Positions 48,265 through 58,889 are shown, counted from the stretch's first letter. The stretch is DNA of 64,000 nucleotides from Candidatus Competibacter phosphatis (GCF_012939995.1 NZ_SPMZ01000028.1:1-64000); one strand, 5' to 3'. Made by a program: numbers and translations. The notes: a model not told the origin generated them from the letters alone.

Positions 48265-49395
48265 TTACTCCAGGCGCTTGCGAGCCTTGCGACCCAGCAC
48301 CGCGAAGAAGATCAGCATCATCAGCAGCAGGGCGGCGGCGTTGCCCAGCACCACCGGCCAGACATCGCCGGCCAAAAACAGGGTTTGCAAAATGGCGACG
48401 AAATAGCGCGCCGGCACCACATGGGTGATGAACTGAATCGGCGCCGGCATCGAGCCGATGTCGAAAATGAAGCCCGACAGAATGAAGGCCGGGAGGAAGG
48501 TGACGAGGATCGCGATCTGCCCGGCCACGAACTGGTTGCGGGCCACGGTGGAAATCAGCAGTCCCATGCCCAGCGCGACCAGCATGAACAGCGTCGAGGT
48601 TGCCAGCAATAGCCAGAACGAGCCGGCCAGAGGTACCCCGAACTGCCAGCGGGCCATGGCCACGCTCAGCAGCATGCCGCCCATGCCCAGCACGAAGTAG
48701 GGCAGCAGCTTGCCGAGCAGCAATTCGCCGATGCGGATCGGGGTGACCATCAGTGCTTCCATGGTGCCCCGCTCCCATTCCCGCGCCACCACCAGCGCGG
48801 TCAGCAAAGCGCCAATCAGGGTCATGATCACCGCCACCAGGCCGGGAACCAGAAAGTTGCGGCTGCGCAGGGCCGGATTGAACCAGACCCGTTGTTCCAC
48901 CGCCGCCGGCAGGGTCAGCTCCTGACCGTGGCTGCTCGCGTAGGCTTGCAGCCAGCTTTGCCAGGCTCCTTGGATGTAGCCCGAGGCGATGCGCGCCTGG
49001 TTGGCATCGACGCCGTTCAGAATCACCCCGACCGGTGCGTCGCCGGCGGCCAGCAGGCGGCGGCTGAAATCGCCGCGTAACCAGACGATGCCGTCCACTT
49101 GCCGCTCCCGCAGGGCCTGCTCGGCGTCCTGGATGCTGTCGAAGCGGCGCGGACTGAAGTATTCGGATTGCTGGAAGGCGGCGGCGAAACTGGCGCTGTT
49201 GGCGTCCGGGCGTTCGATAACCATCGCCAATGGAATGTGCTGGGCATCCAACGAGACGCCATAGCCGAACAACAGCAGCAGCACCACCGGCATGACGAAG
49301 GCAATGGCGATACTGGACGGGTCGCGAAGGATTTGCAGACTTTCCTTGCGCACCATCCCACGCAGACGCATCAGGGCGCCACCTCGTGCGTTCAT
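48265..49395 (-). CDS. ABC-2 type permease (YbhS-like)
   Basis: The 376-residue protein has an N-terminal helix (SIAIAFVMPVVLLLLFGYGV), a periplasmic domain and a C-terminal helix set including VAREWERGTMEALMVTPIRI, the usual ABC-2 signature. The start ATG overlaps the ATPase stop by 4 bp (ATGA). With YbhR-like it forms a heterodimeric pore. Confidence 0.85.
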   Translation of the reverse strand: MNARGGALMRLRGMVRKESLQILRDPSSIAIAFVMPVVLLLLFGYGVSLDAQHIPLAMVIERPDANSASFAAAFQQSEYFSPRRFDSIQDAEQALRERQVDGIVWLRGDFSRRLLAAGDAPVGVILNGVDANQARIASGYIQGAWQSWLQAYASSHGQELTLPAAVEQRVWFNPALRSRNFLVPGLVAVIMTLIGALLTALVVAREWERGTMEALMVTPIRIGELLLGKLLPYFVLGMGGMLLSVAMARWQFGVPLAGSFWLLLATSTLFMLVALGMGLLISTVARNQFVAGQIAILVTFLPAFILSGFIFDIGSMPAPIQFITHVVPARYFVAILQTLFLAGDVWPVVLGNAAALLLMMLIFFAVLGRKARKRLE

Positions 49396-51158
49396 GCCGG
49401 TTCTCCAGCAGTTTGCGCCCGCTGCTCGATCAGCGCGATGAAGGCGTCTTCCATGGTCGGGTCCGATCGTTCGGCGTCGCGAAAGCGTGCCTTCGTTTCC
49501 GCTGGGGTGCCCTGGGCGAGCACCTCGCCGTCGGCCATGATCACCAGCCGATCGCAGTAATTAGCCTCGTCCATGAAGTGGGTGGTCACCAGCACGGTAA
49601 CCCCCTGTTCCGCCAGCAGGTTGATGCGATGCCAGAATTCCCGCCGCGCCAGCGGGTCCACCCCGGAGGTCGGCTCGTCCAGGAACAGGATGTCCGGTTC
49701 GTGCATCAGGGCAGCGGCCATGGCCAAACGCTGTTTATAGCCCAGCGGGAGATCGCCGCTGGCCATATCGGCGTAGCGTTCCAGGTCGAAGCCGTCCAGC
49801 GCCCAGCGGATGCGTTCCCGCCGCCGCTGGCCCGTCAAGCCGTAGGCGCTGGCGAAAAAACGTAGGTTCTGCGCCACCGTCAGGTTGCCATAGAGGGAAA
49901 AACGCTGGGCCATGTAACCGATGCGGCCACGGGCCTGAGCCGCCGCGTGGCGCAGGTCGTGCCCGGCTACTTCGAGCTGCCCCCCGGAAGCTGGCAGCAA
50001 GCCGCACAACATGCGAAAGGTGGTGGATTTGCCGGCGCCGTTCGCACCCAGCAGGCCGAAGATTTCGCCCCGCCGCACCTCGAAGCTGACGTCCTTGACC
50101 GCGTAAAACTCGCCGAAACGACGCTGGACCCGATCCACCCGGATGACCGCCGCGTCATCGTTGGCCATGGTCGCCGCCATGGGCAGAGGAGGCGATTCCT
50201 CCGTGGTTGCGTCGTGCTCCCCCTGTAGGCGGATGATGAAGGCGTCCTCGAAGTTGGGCACCACCGGGCGGATTTCGACGCCCGCCGGTCCCGCGTCCAA
50301 GCTCGATAGATCGAGTGGCCCGACCGCGCGGGCGACCACCCGCACGCTCTCGCCCTGAATGATGGCGTCCGCCACGGCCGGCAACGCGGTCAGCCGCATT
50401 TGCAGGCGACGCTTGGGGATGGTCGGCGCGTTCACCAGGTAGCAACGACCGGTCAACGGCTCGCTGAAGCTGGCGGGCGTTCCCTGACCCAGCAAGCGAC
50501 CCTGATGCAGCAGGATCACTTCGTCGCAGCGTTCCGCCTCGTCCAGGTAGGCGGTGCTGAGCAGCACGCTGACGCCTTCTTCCCGCACCAGGCGTTGGAC
50601 GATGGCCCACAGTTCGCGCCGCGACACCGGATCGACGCCGACCGTGGGTTCGTCCAGCAGCAGCAACCGAGGCGGTCGCACCAGGGTACAGGCCAGCCCG
50701 AGCTTTTGTTTCATGCCGCCGGACAGCCGTCCCGCCAGTCGCGCGGTGAAGCGCGCCAAACCGACCATGTGCAACAGTTCGGCGTAGCGTCCGCGTCGTT
50801 CGACAGCCAGCACGCCTTGCAGATCGGCGTATAGATCCAGATTTTCCTGGACGCTCAAATCCTCGTACAGACCGAAGCGCTGCGGCATGTAGCCGATGAC
50901 CGACTGTACCGCCAGCGGCTCGCGGCTTACGTCCAGATCCAGCACCCGCAATTCGCCGGCATCGGCCCGCAGCAACCCGGCGGCCAGTCGCATCAGCGTG
51001 GTTTTGCCGGCGCCGTCGGGACCGATCAGGCCGGTGATTCGGCCCGGCGTAACCGTCAGGTCGATGCCATCCAAAGCCTGAATGACGCGGCTGCCGCTGC
51101 TAAACGTCTTGCCGAGGCCGTGGCAAGCGAGCGCGGCTGGGGAGCCAGCGTTGACCAC
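49392..51158 (-). CDS. ybhF: Tandem ABC ATPase (YbhF-like), two nucleotide-binding domains
   Basis: GTG start at 51158 with GGAG upstream. The 588-residue protein has two NBDs. NBD1: GPDGAGKTT, LSGGMKQKLG, LLLLDEPTVG. NBD2: GANGAGKSTT, degenerate signature LPLGYKQRLAM, ILFLDEPTSG. In E. coli YbhF the two NBDs are also fused and work with YbhS and YbhR. The exporter handles tetracycline, Na+/Li+ or drug-like molecules in E. coli; here the substrate is not shown. Confidence 0.88.
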   Translation of the reverse strand: MVNAGSPAALACHGLGKTFSSGSRVIQALDGIDLTVTPGRITGLIGPDGAGKTTLMRLAAGLLRADAGELRVLDLDVSREPLAVQSVIGYMPQRFGLYEDLSVQENLDLYADLQGVLAVERRGRYAELLHMVGLARFTARLAGRLSGGMKQKLGLACTLVRPPRLLLLDEPTVGVDPVSRRELWAIVQRLVREEGVSVLLSTAYLDEAERCDEVILLHQGRLLGQGTPASFSEPLTGRCYLVNAPTIPKRRLQMRLTALPAVADAIIQGESVRVVARAVGPLDLSSLDAGPAGVEIRPVVPNFEDAFIIRLQGEHDATTEESPPLPMAATMANDDAAVIRVDRVQRRFGEFYAVKDVSFEVRRGEIFGLLGANGAGKSTTFRMLCGLLPASGGQLEVAGHDLRHAAAQARGRIGYMAQRFSLYGNLTVAQNLRFFASAYGLTGQRRRERIRWALDGFDLERYADMASGDLPLGYKQRLAMAAALMHEPDILFLDEPTSGVDPLARREFWHRINLLAEQGVTVLVTTHFMDEANYCDRLVIMADGEVLAQGTPAETKARFRDAERSDPTMEDAFIALIEQRAQTAGEPA

Positions 51159-51162
51159 CGTG

Positions 51163-52197
51163 TTACTCCGCGCAGCGCTGGGGCGATTCGGCGGCCTGAT
51201 CGGGCGGGCGGTCCAGCGAAAGAGTCACCGTGGCCGGCATGCCCAGGCGCAATTCGTTCTGGGGGTTGCAGACGAAGATCCGCGCCTGATAGACCAGACG
51301 AGTACGCAGATCCGAGGTTTCCACGTTCTTCGGGGTGAATTCGGCAGTGGGCGACAGGAAGCCGACCCAGCCGTGGTAGGTTTTGTCCGGATAGCTATCG
51401 GTGTGGACTTCGGCGGCCATGCCCAGCCGGATACGGCCCAGCTCCGATTCCGGCACGTAGGTTCGCACCCAGAGCGGATCGTTGAGGGCCAGAGTCAGCA
51501 CCGGCGTCTGCGGCGAGGCCATATCACCTGGTTCCAGAATGCGGTCGCGCACGATACCTGACGCCGGGGCCAGCAAGGTCGCGTCGTCCAACCGTTCCCG
51601 CGCCAGCGCCAGCTCCGCCCGTCGCGCCGCCAGCCCGGCTTCGGCGCTGGCGATGTCCTCGGCGCGTGGGCCGGCAACAGCCAGGGCGTAGGCTTCCTCG
51701 GCGGCGCGGGCCTCGGCCTCCGCCGCGTCGGCGGTGGCGCGAGCCTGGTCGATTTCTTCTGGCGCGGCAAGCCGTTTCTGGCCCAGTTTCAGCAAGCGGG
51801 CGTGGCTGATTTGCGCCAGCCGGGCCTTGGCGACGAGGGCATCGGCCTGGGCGCGGGCCTGGCGGATTTCCTGCGGGCGGTTGCCGGCCTTGAGTTTGGC
51901 CAGCGCCTGTTCCTGAGCCGCCACGGTAGCCTGGGCCGCCGCCAGCGCCGCTTCTAGCTTGTCCGGTTGCAGACGTGCCAACACTTGCCCCGGTTGCACG
52001 CGGTCGCCTTCCTGGACCCGGATTTCGGTGACGTGCCCGCTGGCGTCGAACGCCAGATCCGCTTCGCGGATATCGACATTGCCGTACAGGGTAAGCCGCG
52101 ATGTATCTTGCGGTCGCTCCTGCTTTTGCCACCACCAATAGGCGCCGCCGCCAACCGCGAGCAGTATCGGTATCAGCAACAACGGTTTTTTGTTCAT
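51163..52197 (-). CDS. HlyD-family adaptor (YbhG-like)
   Basis: The 344-residue protein has an N-terminal helix (PLLLIPILLAVGGGAYWWW), lipoyl halves (SGHVTEIRVQEGDRVQPGQV and LAPASGIVRDRILEPGD) and a long coiled coil (about 80-210). It is the first gene of the YbhGFSR-like operon in the same order as E. coli, without the TetR gene that precedes it there. Confidence 0.88.
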   Translation of the reverse strand: MNKKPLLLIPILLAVGGGAYWWWQKQERPQDTSRLTLYGNVDIREADLAFDASGHVTEIRVQEGDRVQPGQVLARLQPDKLEAALAAAQATVAAQEQALAKLKAGNRPQEIRQARAQADALVAKARLAQISHARLLKLGQKRLAAPEEIDQARATADAAEAEARAAEEAYALAVAGPRAEDIASAEAGLAARRAELALARERLDDATLLAPASGIVRDRILEPGDMASPQTPVLTLALNDPLWVRTYVPESELGRIRLGMAAEVHTDSYPDKTYHGWVGFLSPTAEFTPKNVETSDLRTRLVYQARIFVCNPQNELRLGMPATVTLSLDRPPDQAAESPQRCAE

Positions 52198-52344
52198 GCC
52201 TGGGTCCTATTCCTTGATTGAGTCTGGCCGCCAACCGACGCGAACCCAGTATAAACTTGATCGAACGAGGCCGGCTTTTCACTTTGAGTCGGCCAACCTT
52301 TCCTCGGTCGGGTTTCGGGATCACCCTATTTTTGGAGCAACGCG

Positions 52345-52638
52345 ATGCGGCAATTCATGATGAAAGTTCTGTTCAAGCACGAATGGATCACCTTCATCTG
52401 GATGGGCGTGTTCTTTGTGGCCTTCGGCGTCAGTTCCCTCAATCTGTTCATGCTGTTCAAGGCCAATTTCGATTTGTACCTGGAGCACGGCGCGATGGTG
52501 ATCGACGACGGCGCCTTGCGGCAGTTGCTCGAACTGATCGCTTACGGTTATCTGAGCCTGCTGTTTTACCTGCTGTTCAAGGCGTGCGAACGGGTTCTGG
52601 TCGAGCGTCTGACCCAGGGCGGGCGCTCCGAGCGGTGA
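52345..52638 (+). CDS. Small membrane protein, hypothetical
   Basis: The 97-residue protein has GGAG 8 bp before the ATG. Two likely membrane helices are FIWMGVFFVAFGVSSLNLFM and ELIAYGYLSLLFYLLFKA, and the ends are basic. It starts 147 bp from the divergent YbhG-like gene, so it could share its promoter region. No family recognised. Confidence 0.6.
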   Translation: MRQFMMKVLFKHEWITFIWMGVFFVAFGVSSLNLFMLFKANFDLYLEHGAMVIDDGALRQLLELIAYGYLSLLFYLLFKACERVLVERLTQGGRSER

Positions 52639-52713
52639 ACCCGGCGCGACGCGGGCAGGTCCATTAAGCAAGCCGGCCACGGGCCGAGTCATTCACGGCG
52701 GGGAGATCGAGCA

Positions 52714-53454
52714 ATGAGAAACTGGATAACCGCGACGTTGTTGAGTTTGACGCCGCTGCTGGCGCTGGGCGCCACCGGCCAAGCCGTGACCTATACGGTC
52801 AACGGTCAGCCCTACGAGGGTTATTACGTCAGCCCGAATGCACAGGCGCCGCTGGTGCTGTTGATTCACGACTGGGACGGCCTGACCGATTACGAGATCA
52901 AGCGCGCCGACATGCTGGCCGAAAAGGGTTATGCGGTGTTTGCGGCGGATCTGTTCGGCAAGGGTGTGCGGCCGACCGAAATGACCGACAAGCGCCAGCA
53001 CACCGGCGAGCTCTACAAGGACCGCGAGAAAATGCGCGCCTTGATGATGGGAGCGCTCGATACCGCCCGCGCCAAGGGCGCGAACACCGGCAACACGGTC
53101 GTCATGGGTTACTGCTTCGGGGGCGCGGCGGTGCTGGAATTGGCACGTTCCGGCGCCGACCTGAAAGGTTTCGCGACCTTTCACGGTGGTCTCGAAACCC
53201 CGGCGGGGCAGGATTACACCCAGACCAAGGGCGAAATCCTGGTGATGCACGGCACCGCCGACACCGCCGTCACCATGGATCAGTTCGCCGCGCTGGCCAA
53301 GGCATTGGAGGCGGCGGGCGTCAAGCATGAGATGGTGACCTACGGCGGCGCCCCCCACGCCTTCACGATATTCGGTGACGAGCGCTATCGGGAAGACGCC
53401 GATCGCAAGTCTTGGGCGCTGTTCAACGAGTTTTTGACCCGGTTGCTGAAATAG
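52714..53454 (+). CDS. Dienelactone hydrolase family protein, exported
   Basis: The 246-residue protein has GGGGAG before the ATG and a signal peptide (TATLLSLTPLLALGATGQA). The alpha/beta-hydrolase fold uses the DLH nucleophile Cys in VMGYCFGGAA, Asp in HGTADTAVTMD, His in GAPHAFTIFGD. The family hydrolyses lactones or esters; the exported form points to a periplasmic substrate. No catechol-degradation genes nearby. Confidence 0.85.
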   Translation: MRNWITATLLSLTPLLALGATGQAVTYTVNGQPYEGYYVSPNAQAPLVLLIHDWDGLTDYEIKRADMLAEKGYAVFAADLFGKGVRPTEMTDKRQHTGELYKDREKMRALMMGALDTARAKGANTGNTVVMGYCFGGAAVLELARSGADLKGFATFHGGLETPAGQDYTQTKGEILVMHGTADTAVTMDQFAALAKALEAAGVKHEMVTYGGAPHAFTIFGDERYREDADRKSWALFNEFLTRLLK

Positions 53455-53477
53455 CGGTCCGGCGCGCGGCGGGCGTG

Positions 53478-53496
53478 GCGCGGGAAGCTCCCGCGC
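53478..53496. terminator. GC-rich hairpin after the dienelactone hydrolase gene
   Basis: Perfect 8-bp stem GCGCGGGA/TCCCGCGC with AGC loop, 23 bp past the stop and between converging genes. No T-tract, so factor-assisted termination or a simple structural barrier is possible. Confidence 0.4.
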
Positions 53497-53589
53497 GGGA
53501 GTGCCTGTCGACGCGTGGCGGATCCGGTGCCGGGTGAAGGCGGCGGCGGGAGTTTCGAGGAATCGCCAGTCCGCGCCGCCGGACCGTGG

Positions 53590-53802
53590 TCACTCCGCTT
53601 GTCTTTCGACCCGCGCCCCTTCCATCTCGCTGGACCATTCCGTGTCCAGCACGGCGCTCAGCATATCTGGAAACGTCTGGCAATCGCCCAGCGGCGTCGC
53701 GGCGCCATCCGCGCGGATCAACTGATAATCGCCGGCCCCGGTCCAGTTGGTCTCGATCGTCACTTTGCAATCGTCGGCGTAAAAATCGATGGACCCGTTC
53801 AT
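53590..53802 (-). CDS. Hypothetical small acidic protein
   Basis: The 70-residue protein starts at ATG 53802 with GAGGAA 9 bp upstream. No signal peptide or known motif; sequence MNGSIDFYADDCKVTIETNW onward is plausible as a small beta protein. Convergent with the dienelactone hydrolase gene. Confidence 0.45.
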   Translation of the reverse strand: MNGSIDFYADDCKVTIETNWTGAGDYQLIRADGAATPLGDCQTFPDMLSAVLDTEWSSEMEGARVERQAE

Positions 53803-54225
53803 GACAGCCTGTTCCTCGTCGTGGAAAAAGTAGGGTGCCGCTCTTGACCTGCAAGCCAGGGCGAGCGAGCTACGGACCATGGACCTTGAGCAGAATCCAT
53901 GCCATTCGGTCTCGGTTCGCGTGAAGCAAGGCCAGTGTTTGAACGAGCGCGGCTGGGAGCCATGCCCTGGCCGATCGGTCTGTCGCCGCGCCGATGGCCC
54001 GAAACGGTGACGACGACAGCCAACCGTTCGCATTGACCGGCCCACAGGTTCAGATTGGTGGGGTCGGGCCGCGTTGCCGCGCGTCGAGCCAGTGCTTTCC
54101 CCCGGTATTTCAGTTCGGCTCGCGACGACAAGGCGGCAATGCCGCTAAACCATTGCCGAGTTTCGCTCTGGCACGGATTTTATGATAGCGTCGAATCCAT
54201 CCGCCATCGCTCACCAGGTGACCGC
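53803..54225. other. 423-bp gap, no convincing gene
   Basis: Short frames here look like non-coding. A TATGAT (54181-54186) lies 40 bp before the hemerythrin-like start, but no -35 box fits the spacing. It should hold both promoters of the divergent small genes. Confidence 0.4.
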
Positions 54226-54639
54226 ATGAGTTCCGATCCCTACTCGAACAACACCGACGCCGAGCATCATGTACAACTCAGCTTGGCGCAAACCTTGTGC
54301 GAAGCCGCCAGCACCGGCGTGGACACGGCTCTGGCCCGCGAAATCCTCGATCAACTGGTTGCGTACAGCGACGTGCATTTCCTGTCCGAACAACTGTTGA
54401 TGCGTTTATGCAGCTATCCAGATTACGATGATCACCTGTCGGACCACGATCGCCTGATGCTGAAACTGGAAGCGGCCAGGCAACGCGACGGCGAAGAGCA
54501 GACTCTCACCCCACCCGCAGCAGAAGCTATTCTGGCGTTGTTGGCTCAGCACATCAGCACGCGGGATCGGCGTTTCGTCGATTTTTTTCGGGACTGGTCC
54601 CGGCACGCCGCCAAACCGGAATCGCCGCCGATTACCTGA
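54226..54639 (+). CDS. Hemerythrin-like protein
   Basis: The ATG at 54226 has AGGTGA upstream. The 137-residue helical protein shows the hemerythrin metal-ligand pattern: a first His (DAEHH), HFLSEQLLM (His, Glu), YDDHLSDH, and LAQHISTRDRRFVDFF (His, Asp). The set is complete for a di-iron O2- or NO-binding site. Cytosolic; may be an O2 sensor or scavenger, possibly for the GGDEF system. Function unproven. Confidence 0.75.
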   Translation: MSSDPYSNNTDAEHHVQLSLAQTLCEAASTGVDTALAREILDQLVAYSDVHFLSEQLLMRLCSYPDYDDHLSDHDRLMLKLEAARQRDGEEQTLTPPAAEAILALLAQHISTRDRRFVDFFRDWSRHAAKPESPPIT

Positions 54640-54675
54640 TCCGTGGCCGGTGATATCGGATGGCTGTCCGCGTTG

Positions 54676-55251
54676 TCATGGAGAAGAAAGCGGCGCGAGA
54701 TCGGCGGGCGTATCGATATCCTTGAGGATGCCGGAGTCCTCGCAAGCCAGCCACCGCACCTGCTCGGCATGATCGCGCAGGATCGACCGGGCGCCTTCAT
54801 CGCCTGTCAGTTGCGTTAGCCGCTCGAAATACGCTCGGCCAAACCCGACCGGATGCCCTCGCCGCCCGTGAAACACGGGGGCAGCCAGCGTCGTAGGTCG
54901 TTCGATGGCATCGGCGACTTGGGCGATGGTTTCGGATCGAATGAAAGGCATATCGGCCAACGCCACGATCCAGGCAGACGCTTGTGGAGTCTGGCGCACC
55001 GCCCAGGCAAGACTGGTTCCCATGCCATCTTCCGCCCGAGGACAGACCGTGACCGGAAACCCGTCCTCGGCTAACAATCGGGCCAGCAACGGATCGCCGG
55101 GATTGACGACCGCCAGCACGTTGGGCACGGCGGCACGCAAATGGCGAGCGGCGATCAGCGCCATGGGAATGCCATCGGCCAACGGTTGCAACAATTTGTT
55201 CGCGCCGAAACGCCGAGAAAAGCCCGCTGCGAGCAGAATGCCCTGCTTCAC
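54676..55251 (-). CDS. mocA: Molybdenum cofactor cytidylyltransferase
   Basis: The GTG start (GTGA) overlaps the XdhC stop by 4 bp, implying coupling. The 191-residue MobA-fold transferase has LAAGFSRRFGANKLL (nucleotide loop), ALADMPF (Mg site) and FHGRRGHPVGFG. MocA makes MCD for xanthine-dehydrogenase-family enzymes, fitting the hydroxylase operon. Confidence 0.85.
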   Translation of the reverse strand: MKQGILLAAGFSRRFGANKLLQPLADGIPMALIAARHLRAAVPNVLAVVNPGDPLLARLLAEDGFPVTVCPRAEDGMGTSLAWAVRQTPQASAWIVALADMPFIRSETIAQVADAIERPTTLAAPVFHGRRGHPVGFGRAYFERLTQLTGDEGARSILRDHAEQVRWLACEDSGILKDIDTPADLAPLSSP

Positions 55252-56243
55252 GATGCAGCGACGCCACTGGCCGCCGTGATGGCAGATCGGGGTCGAACAG
55301 GTGCCAGTTCAATGCCATGGCGCAGCGCGGTCAGTTCGGCCAGGATGGCAATCGCGATCTCCGGCGGGGTGCGACTACCGATCGGCAGACCGACCGGACC
55401 GCGCAGGCGGGCCAGCTCCTCGGGCGTCACGTCAAGTAGCGCCAGACGTTCGCGGCGTCGCGCCGTGGTGGTGGCCGAACCGAGCGCGCCGACGTAGAAC
55501 GCATCGGTTTTCAGCGCCTCCATTAAAGCCATGTCGTCCAATCTCGGATCGTGAGTGAGAGCGACGATGGCGGTGCGCCGGTCGGGCACGATGGCGCGTA
55601 CCACGTCGTCGGGCATCCCCGGCAACAGCTCCGCGCCAGCCACGGTCCATTCCCGCACGTACTCGGCGCGCGGATCGCAGACCAGCACCCGGTAATCGAG
55701 CGCTTGCGCCATGGACGCCAAATAAAACGAAATCTGGCCGGCGCCGATGAGCAGCAGGCGCCAGCGCGGGCCAAAAATCTGGGTCAGCACCTTACCATCG
55801 AAGGTCGGCGAATCCTCCGGCGTCGCCGGTTGGAAACTCGTCGCGCCGTCGGCGAGCTGCACCCGCCGTGCCAGTAATTCGCCGCGCTCCAGCGCCGCCA
55901 ATGCCGGTCGCAGGGTCTCGACGCCGGCTAGCGGCTCTACCACCAGTTGCAGCGTCCCACCGCAGGGTAGGCCGAAGCGGCGCGCATCCTCGGCCGTCAC
56001 CCCGTATTTCACTACCTCGCAAGTGCTGGGAAAGCGAGCGCGGAGTCGGGTGGCGAGATCATCCTCGACGCAGCCACCCGATACCGAACCGCACGGCTGC
56101 CCGTCCTCGTCGAGCGCCAGCAGCGCCCCGACCGGACGCGGCGCCGAACCCCAGGTGGCGACCACCGTGACCAGCGCCACCCGCCGCCCCGCTTCCAGCC
56201 AATCGATGGCCCGCCGCAGAACAGCGATATCCAAACTGTCCAC
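55248..56243 (-). CDS. xdhC: XdhC-family Moco insertion factor
   Basis: GTG start at 56243. The 331-residue protein has [20 protein letters not shown], the conserved [11 protein letters not shown] motif, and a C-terminal Rossmann domain ([20 protein letters not shown]). XdhC/CoxF proteins bind Moco and add the sulfido ligand to hydroxylases. Starts 3 bp after the large-subunit stop. Confidence 0.85.
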   Translation of the reverse strand: MDSLDIAVLRRAIDWLEAGRRVALVTVVATWGSAPRPVGALLALDEDGQPCGSVSGGCVEDDLATRLRARFPSTCEVVKYGVTAEDARRFGLPCGGTLQLVVEPLAGVETLRPALAALERGELLARRVQLADGATSFQPATPEDSPTFDGKVLTQIFGPRWRLLLIGAGQISFYLASMAQALDYRVLVCDPRAEYVREWTVAGAELLPGMPDDVVRAIVPDRRTAIVALTHDPRLDDMALMEALKTDAFYVGALGSATTTARRRERLALLDVTPEELARLRGPVGLPIGSRTPPEIAIAILAELTALRHGIELAPVRPRSAITAASGVAAS

Positions 56244-56246
56244 GGT

Positions 56247-58427
56247 TCAGGCTTTGAGCGCTGCTGGATCGATGGGCAGGTCGCGCACCCGCTTGCCGGT
56301 GGCAGCATACAGCGCGTTGGCTACCGCTGGCGCAATCGGCGGCACGCCCGGCTCACCGACGCCGGTGGGGTGCGCTTCGCTCGGCACGATATGGACCTCG
56401 ATCTTCGGCATTTCTCCGATGCGCAACAGCGGATAATCGGCGTAGTTGCTTTGCTCCACTCGACCGTCCTTGAGGGTGATTTTGCCGTGCAGCGCCGCCG
56501 TCAGCCCAAAACCGATGCCGCCTTGCATCTGGGCCTCGATCACGTTCGGGTTGACCGCGACCCCGCAATCCACGGCACAGACCACGCGATCCACCTTGAA
56601 ATTTCCGTCTGGCTGCACGGTCACTTCGGCGACCTCGGCGACGAAGGAGTCGAACGATTCGTGCACGGCGATGCCCAGACCTCGACCTTTGGGCAGCGGC
56701 GAACCCCAACCGGCTTTTTCGGCTGCCAGTTCCAACACCACCCGATGGCGCGGATGGTCGGCCAGCAAGGCGCGGCGATATTCGTAGGGATCCTGACCGG
56801 CAGCGGCGGCCAGCTCGTCGATGAAAACTTCGACGGCGAAAGCGGTGTGCGTGTGGCCGACGCTGCGCCACCACAAGACCGGAATGCCGTTTTGAGTGCT
56901 ATGCAGTTCCACACGCAGGTTAGGAACGGCGTAGGACAAGTTGGACGCGCCTTCGACCGACGTGAAGTCGATCCCATCCTTTATCATCCCCCCGAACGGC
57001 GTGCCGGCCAGAATGGATTGACCGACGATGCGTTGCAGCCAAGCCGCTGGCTTGCCCTGGGCGTCCAAACTAGCGGCGATGCGATGTACGAACAAGGGTC
57101 GATAGTAACCGCCCTTGATGTCGTCCTCGCGCGTCCACATCAGTCGGATCGGCGCGTTCAACTCGCGGGTTGCTTTGGCGGTCGCCACTGCCTCGGCGAT
57201 GTAATCCGAGGTGGGATTGGCGTGGCGACCGAAGCTGCCGCCAGCCAAGGTAGTATGAATCGTGACCTGCTCCGGCTGGAGGCCGGCGATTTTCGCGGCA
57301 ATGGCTTGATCGAGCGTCTGCAACTGGGAACCCGCCCAAATCTCGCAGGCATCATCCTTCAACTGCACCACGCAGACTAGAGGTTCCATCGGAGCGTGGG
57401 CGAGATAGGGAAACGTGAAAGTGGCTTCCAGCGTCTTCGCCGCTTTGCTCAGCGCTTGCGCGGCATCGCCGTGATCGGCAGCGACTTTGCCCGCCGTCTT
57501 GGCGAGCGCGAGATACTGCTCGCGCAAGGCGTCGCTCGATACCTTGGCCGCGTCGGTTTCGTCCCATTCGACGATCAAAGCGTCCCGCCCTTTCTTGGCT
57601 GCCCAGAAATCGCGAGCGACCACCGCTACGCCTTGCGGAATCTGCACCACCGCCTTGACGCCCGGCACCGCGCGAGCGGTGTCAGCCTTGATGCTTTTCA
57701 CCTTGACGCCGAACAGCGGCGGGCGGACCACCAGCGCCGTCAACAGGCCGGGCAATTTGAGGTCTCCGGCGAACTGGGCTTGTCCGGTGGCTTTCGTTTG
57801 ACCGTCCTTGCGCGGCAGGCTCTTGCCGATGATTTTCCACTCGGCGGGCGCTTTCAGCTTCACGCTTTGCGGCGGCGTCAATTCGGCGGCCTTGGCGACC
57901 AGTTCGCCGTACGTGGCCCGGCGTTGGGATTGGAGATGGACGACACTGCCGCTCTCGGCCTTAAGAGCACTCGGTTCCACTGTCCAAAGGGCGGCGGCGG
58001 CGGCGATCAGCATCTCGCGCGCGGCGGCGCCCGCTTGGCGCAACTGGTCCCAGGAATTGTTGAGGCTGGTGCTGCCGCCGGTTCCCTGCGCGGTTCCACC
58101 CCAAGCCAAGTTGCCGTAGAGCTTGGCGTCGGCCGGTGCGGATTCGACCCGAATCTGCTCCCACGGGACTTCCAGTTCCTCGGCGACCAGCATCGGCAGG
58201 CCGGTGTAGACGCCTTGCCCCATTTCCAAGTGTTTCACCAGCACAGTGACGGTGTTGTCCGGCGCGATGCGAAGAAAGGCATTGGGAGCGAACGAGGCGG
58301 CCGTGGAAGCGGCGGTTTGCCGGGCGGCGCGGCCGGGCGACAGATAAAAACCGAGGGTCAGTCCGGCGCCGAGCGCAGCGCCGGCTTTCAGAAAAGTCCG
58401 GCGGCCAGGATTGTCGATCGCGTGCAT
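56247..58427 (-). CDS. Molybdenum hydroxylase large subunit (IorB-like), Tat-exported
   Basis: The 726-residue protein has a Tat signal ([20 protein letters not shown]). Moco-binding features: [92 protein letters not shown] and [20 protein letters not shown]. The isoquinoline 1-oxidoreductase beta type is periplasmic and uses cytochrome c. With the 2Fe-2S subunit but no FAD subunit, electrons go to c-type cytochromes. Substrate: aldehyde or N-heterocycle, not determined. Confidence 0.88.
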   Translation of the reverse strand: MHAIDNPGRRTFLKAGAALGAGLTLGFYLSPGRAARQTAASTAASFAPNAFLRIAPDNTVTVLVKHLEMGQGVYTGLPMLVAEELEVPWEQIRVESAPADAKLYGNLAWGGTAQGTGGSTSLNNSWDQLRQAGAAAREMLIAAAAALWTVEPSALKAESGSVVHLQSQRRATYGELVAKAAELTPPQSVKLKAPAEWKIIGKSLPRKDGQTKATGQAQFAGDLKLPGLLTALVVRPPLFGVKVKSIKADTARAVPGVKAVVQIPQGVAVVARDFWAAKKGRDALIVEWDETDAAKVSSDALREQYLALAKTAGKVAADHGDAAQALSKAAKTLEATFTFPYLAHAPMEPLVCVVQLKDDACEIWAGSQLQTLDQAIAAKIAGLQPEQVTIHTTLAGGSFGRHANPTSDYIAEAVATAKATRELNAPIRLMWTREDDIKGGYYRPLFVHRIAASLDAQGKPAAWLQRIVGQSILAGTPFGGMIKDGIDFTSVEGASNLSYAVPNLRVELHSTQNGIPVLWWRSVGHTHTAFAVEVFIDELAAAAGQDPYEYRRALLADHPRHRVVLELAAEKAGWGSPLPKGRGLGIAVHESFDSFVAEVAEVTVQPDGNFKVDRVVCAVDCGVAVNPNVIEAQMQGGIGFGLTAALHGKITLKDGRVEQSNYADYPLLRIGEMPKIEVHIVPSEAHPTGVGEPGVPPIAPAVANALYAATGKRVRDLPIDPAALKA

Positions 58428-58430
58428 GGC

Positions 58431-58889
58431 TCAGGCTCCCAAGGTTTTGGCCGCGTCGTGAACGGCGGCGCGAATCCGGGCGTAGGTGGCGCAACGGCAC
58501 AGGTTGCCGGACAAAGCTGCGTCGATGTCGGCGTCGGTCGGGCGCGGGTTGCTGGCCAACAGCGCCGCCGCGCTCAGGATCTGGCCCGGCTGGCAATAGC
58601 CGCACTGGGACACTTCCTGCTGGACCCACGCCTGCTGTAGCGCCTGAACGACCGAATTTTCGGCGGTTTCGATGGTGGTGATCCGGCTGCCGACGACCGC
58701 CGAGACGGGCAGTACGCAGGAACGCATCGGGTTGCCGTTGACGTGGACGGTGCAGGCACCACAAACGGCCACGCCGCAGCCATACTTGGTGCCGGTGAGT
58801 CCCAGGGTGTCGCGCAACACCCACAACAACGGGGTATCGGGCGGCGCGTCAACCTCGTACTTGTGGCCATTCACAGTGAGTTCGGTCAT
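58431..58889 (-). CDS. 2Fe-2S subunit of the molybdenum hydroxylase (IorA-like)
   Basis: The 152-residue protein has a GAGAGGAA ribosome site. The N-terminal plant-type 2Fe-2S cluster ([18 protein letters not shown]) and the C-terminal cluster (CGYCQPG...CRC, in [13 protein letters not shown]) are complete. It has no signal peptide and is probably exported with the Tat-carrying partner. First gene of the operon; stop 3 bp before the large-subunit start. Confidence 0.9.
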   Translation of the reverse strand: MTELTVNGHKYEVDAPPDTPLLWVLRDTLGLTGTKYGCGVAVCGACTVHVNGNPMRSCVLPVSAVVGSRITTIETAENSVVQALQQAWVQQEVSQCGYCQPGQILSAAALLASNPRPTDADIDAALSGNLCRCATYARIRAAVHDAAKTLGA

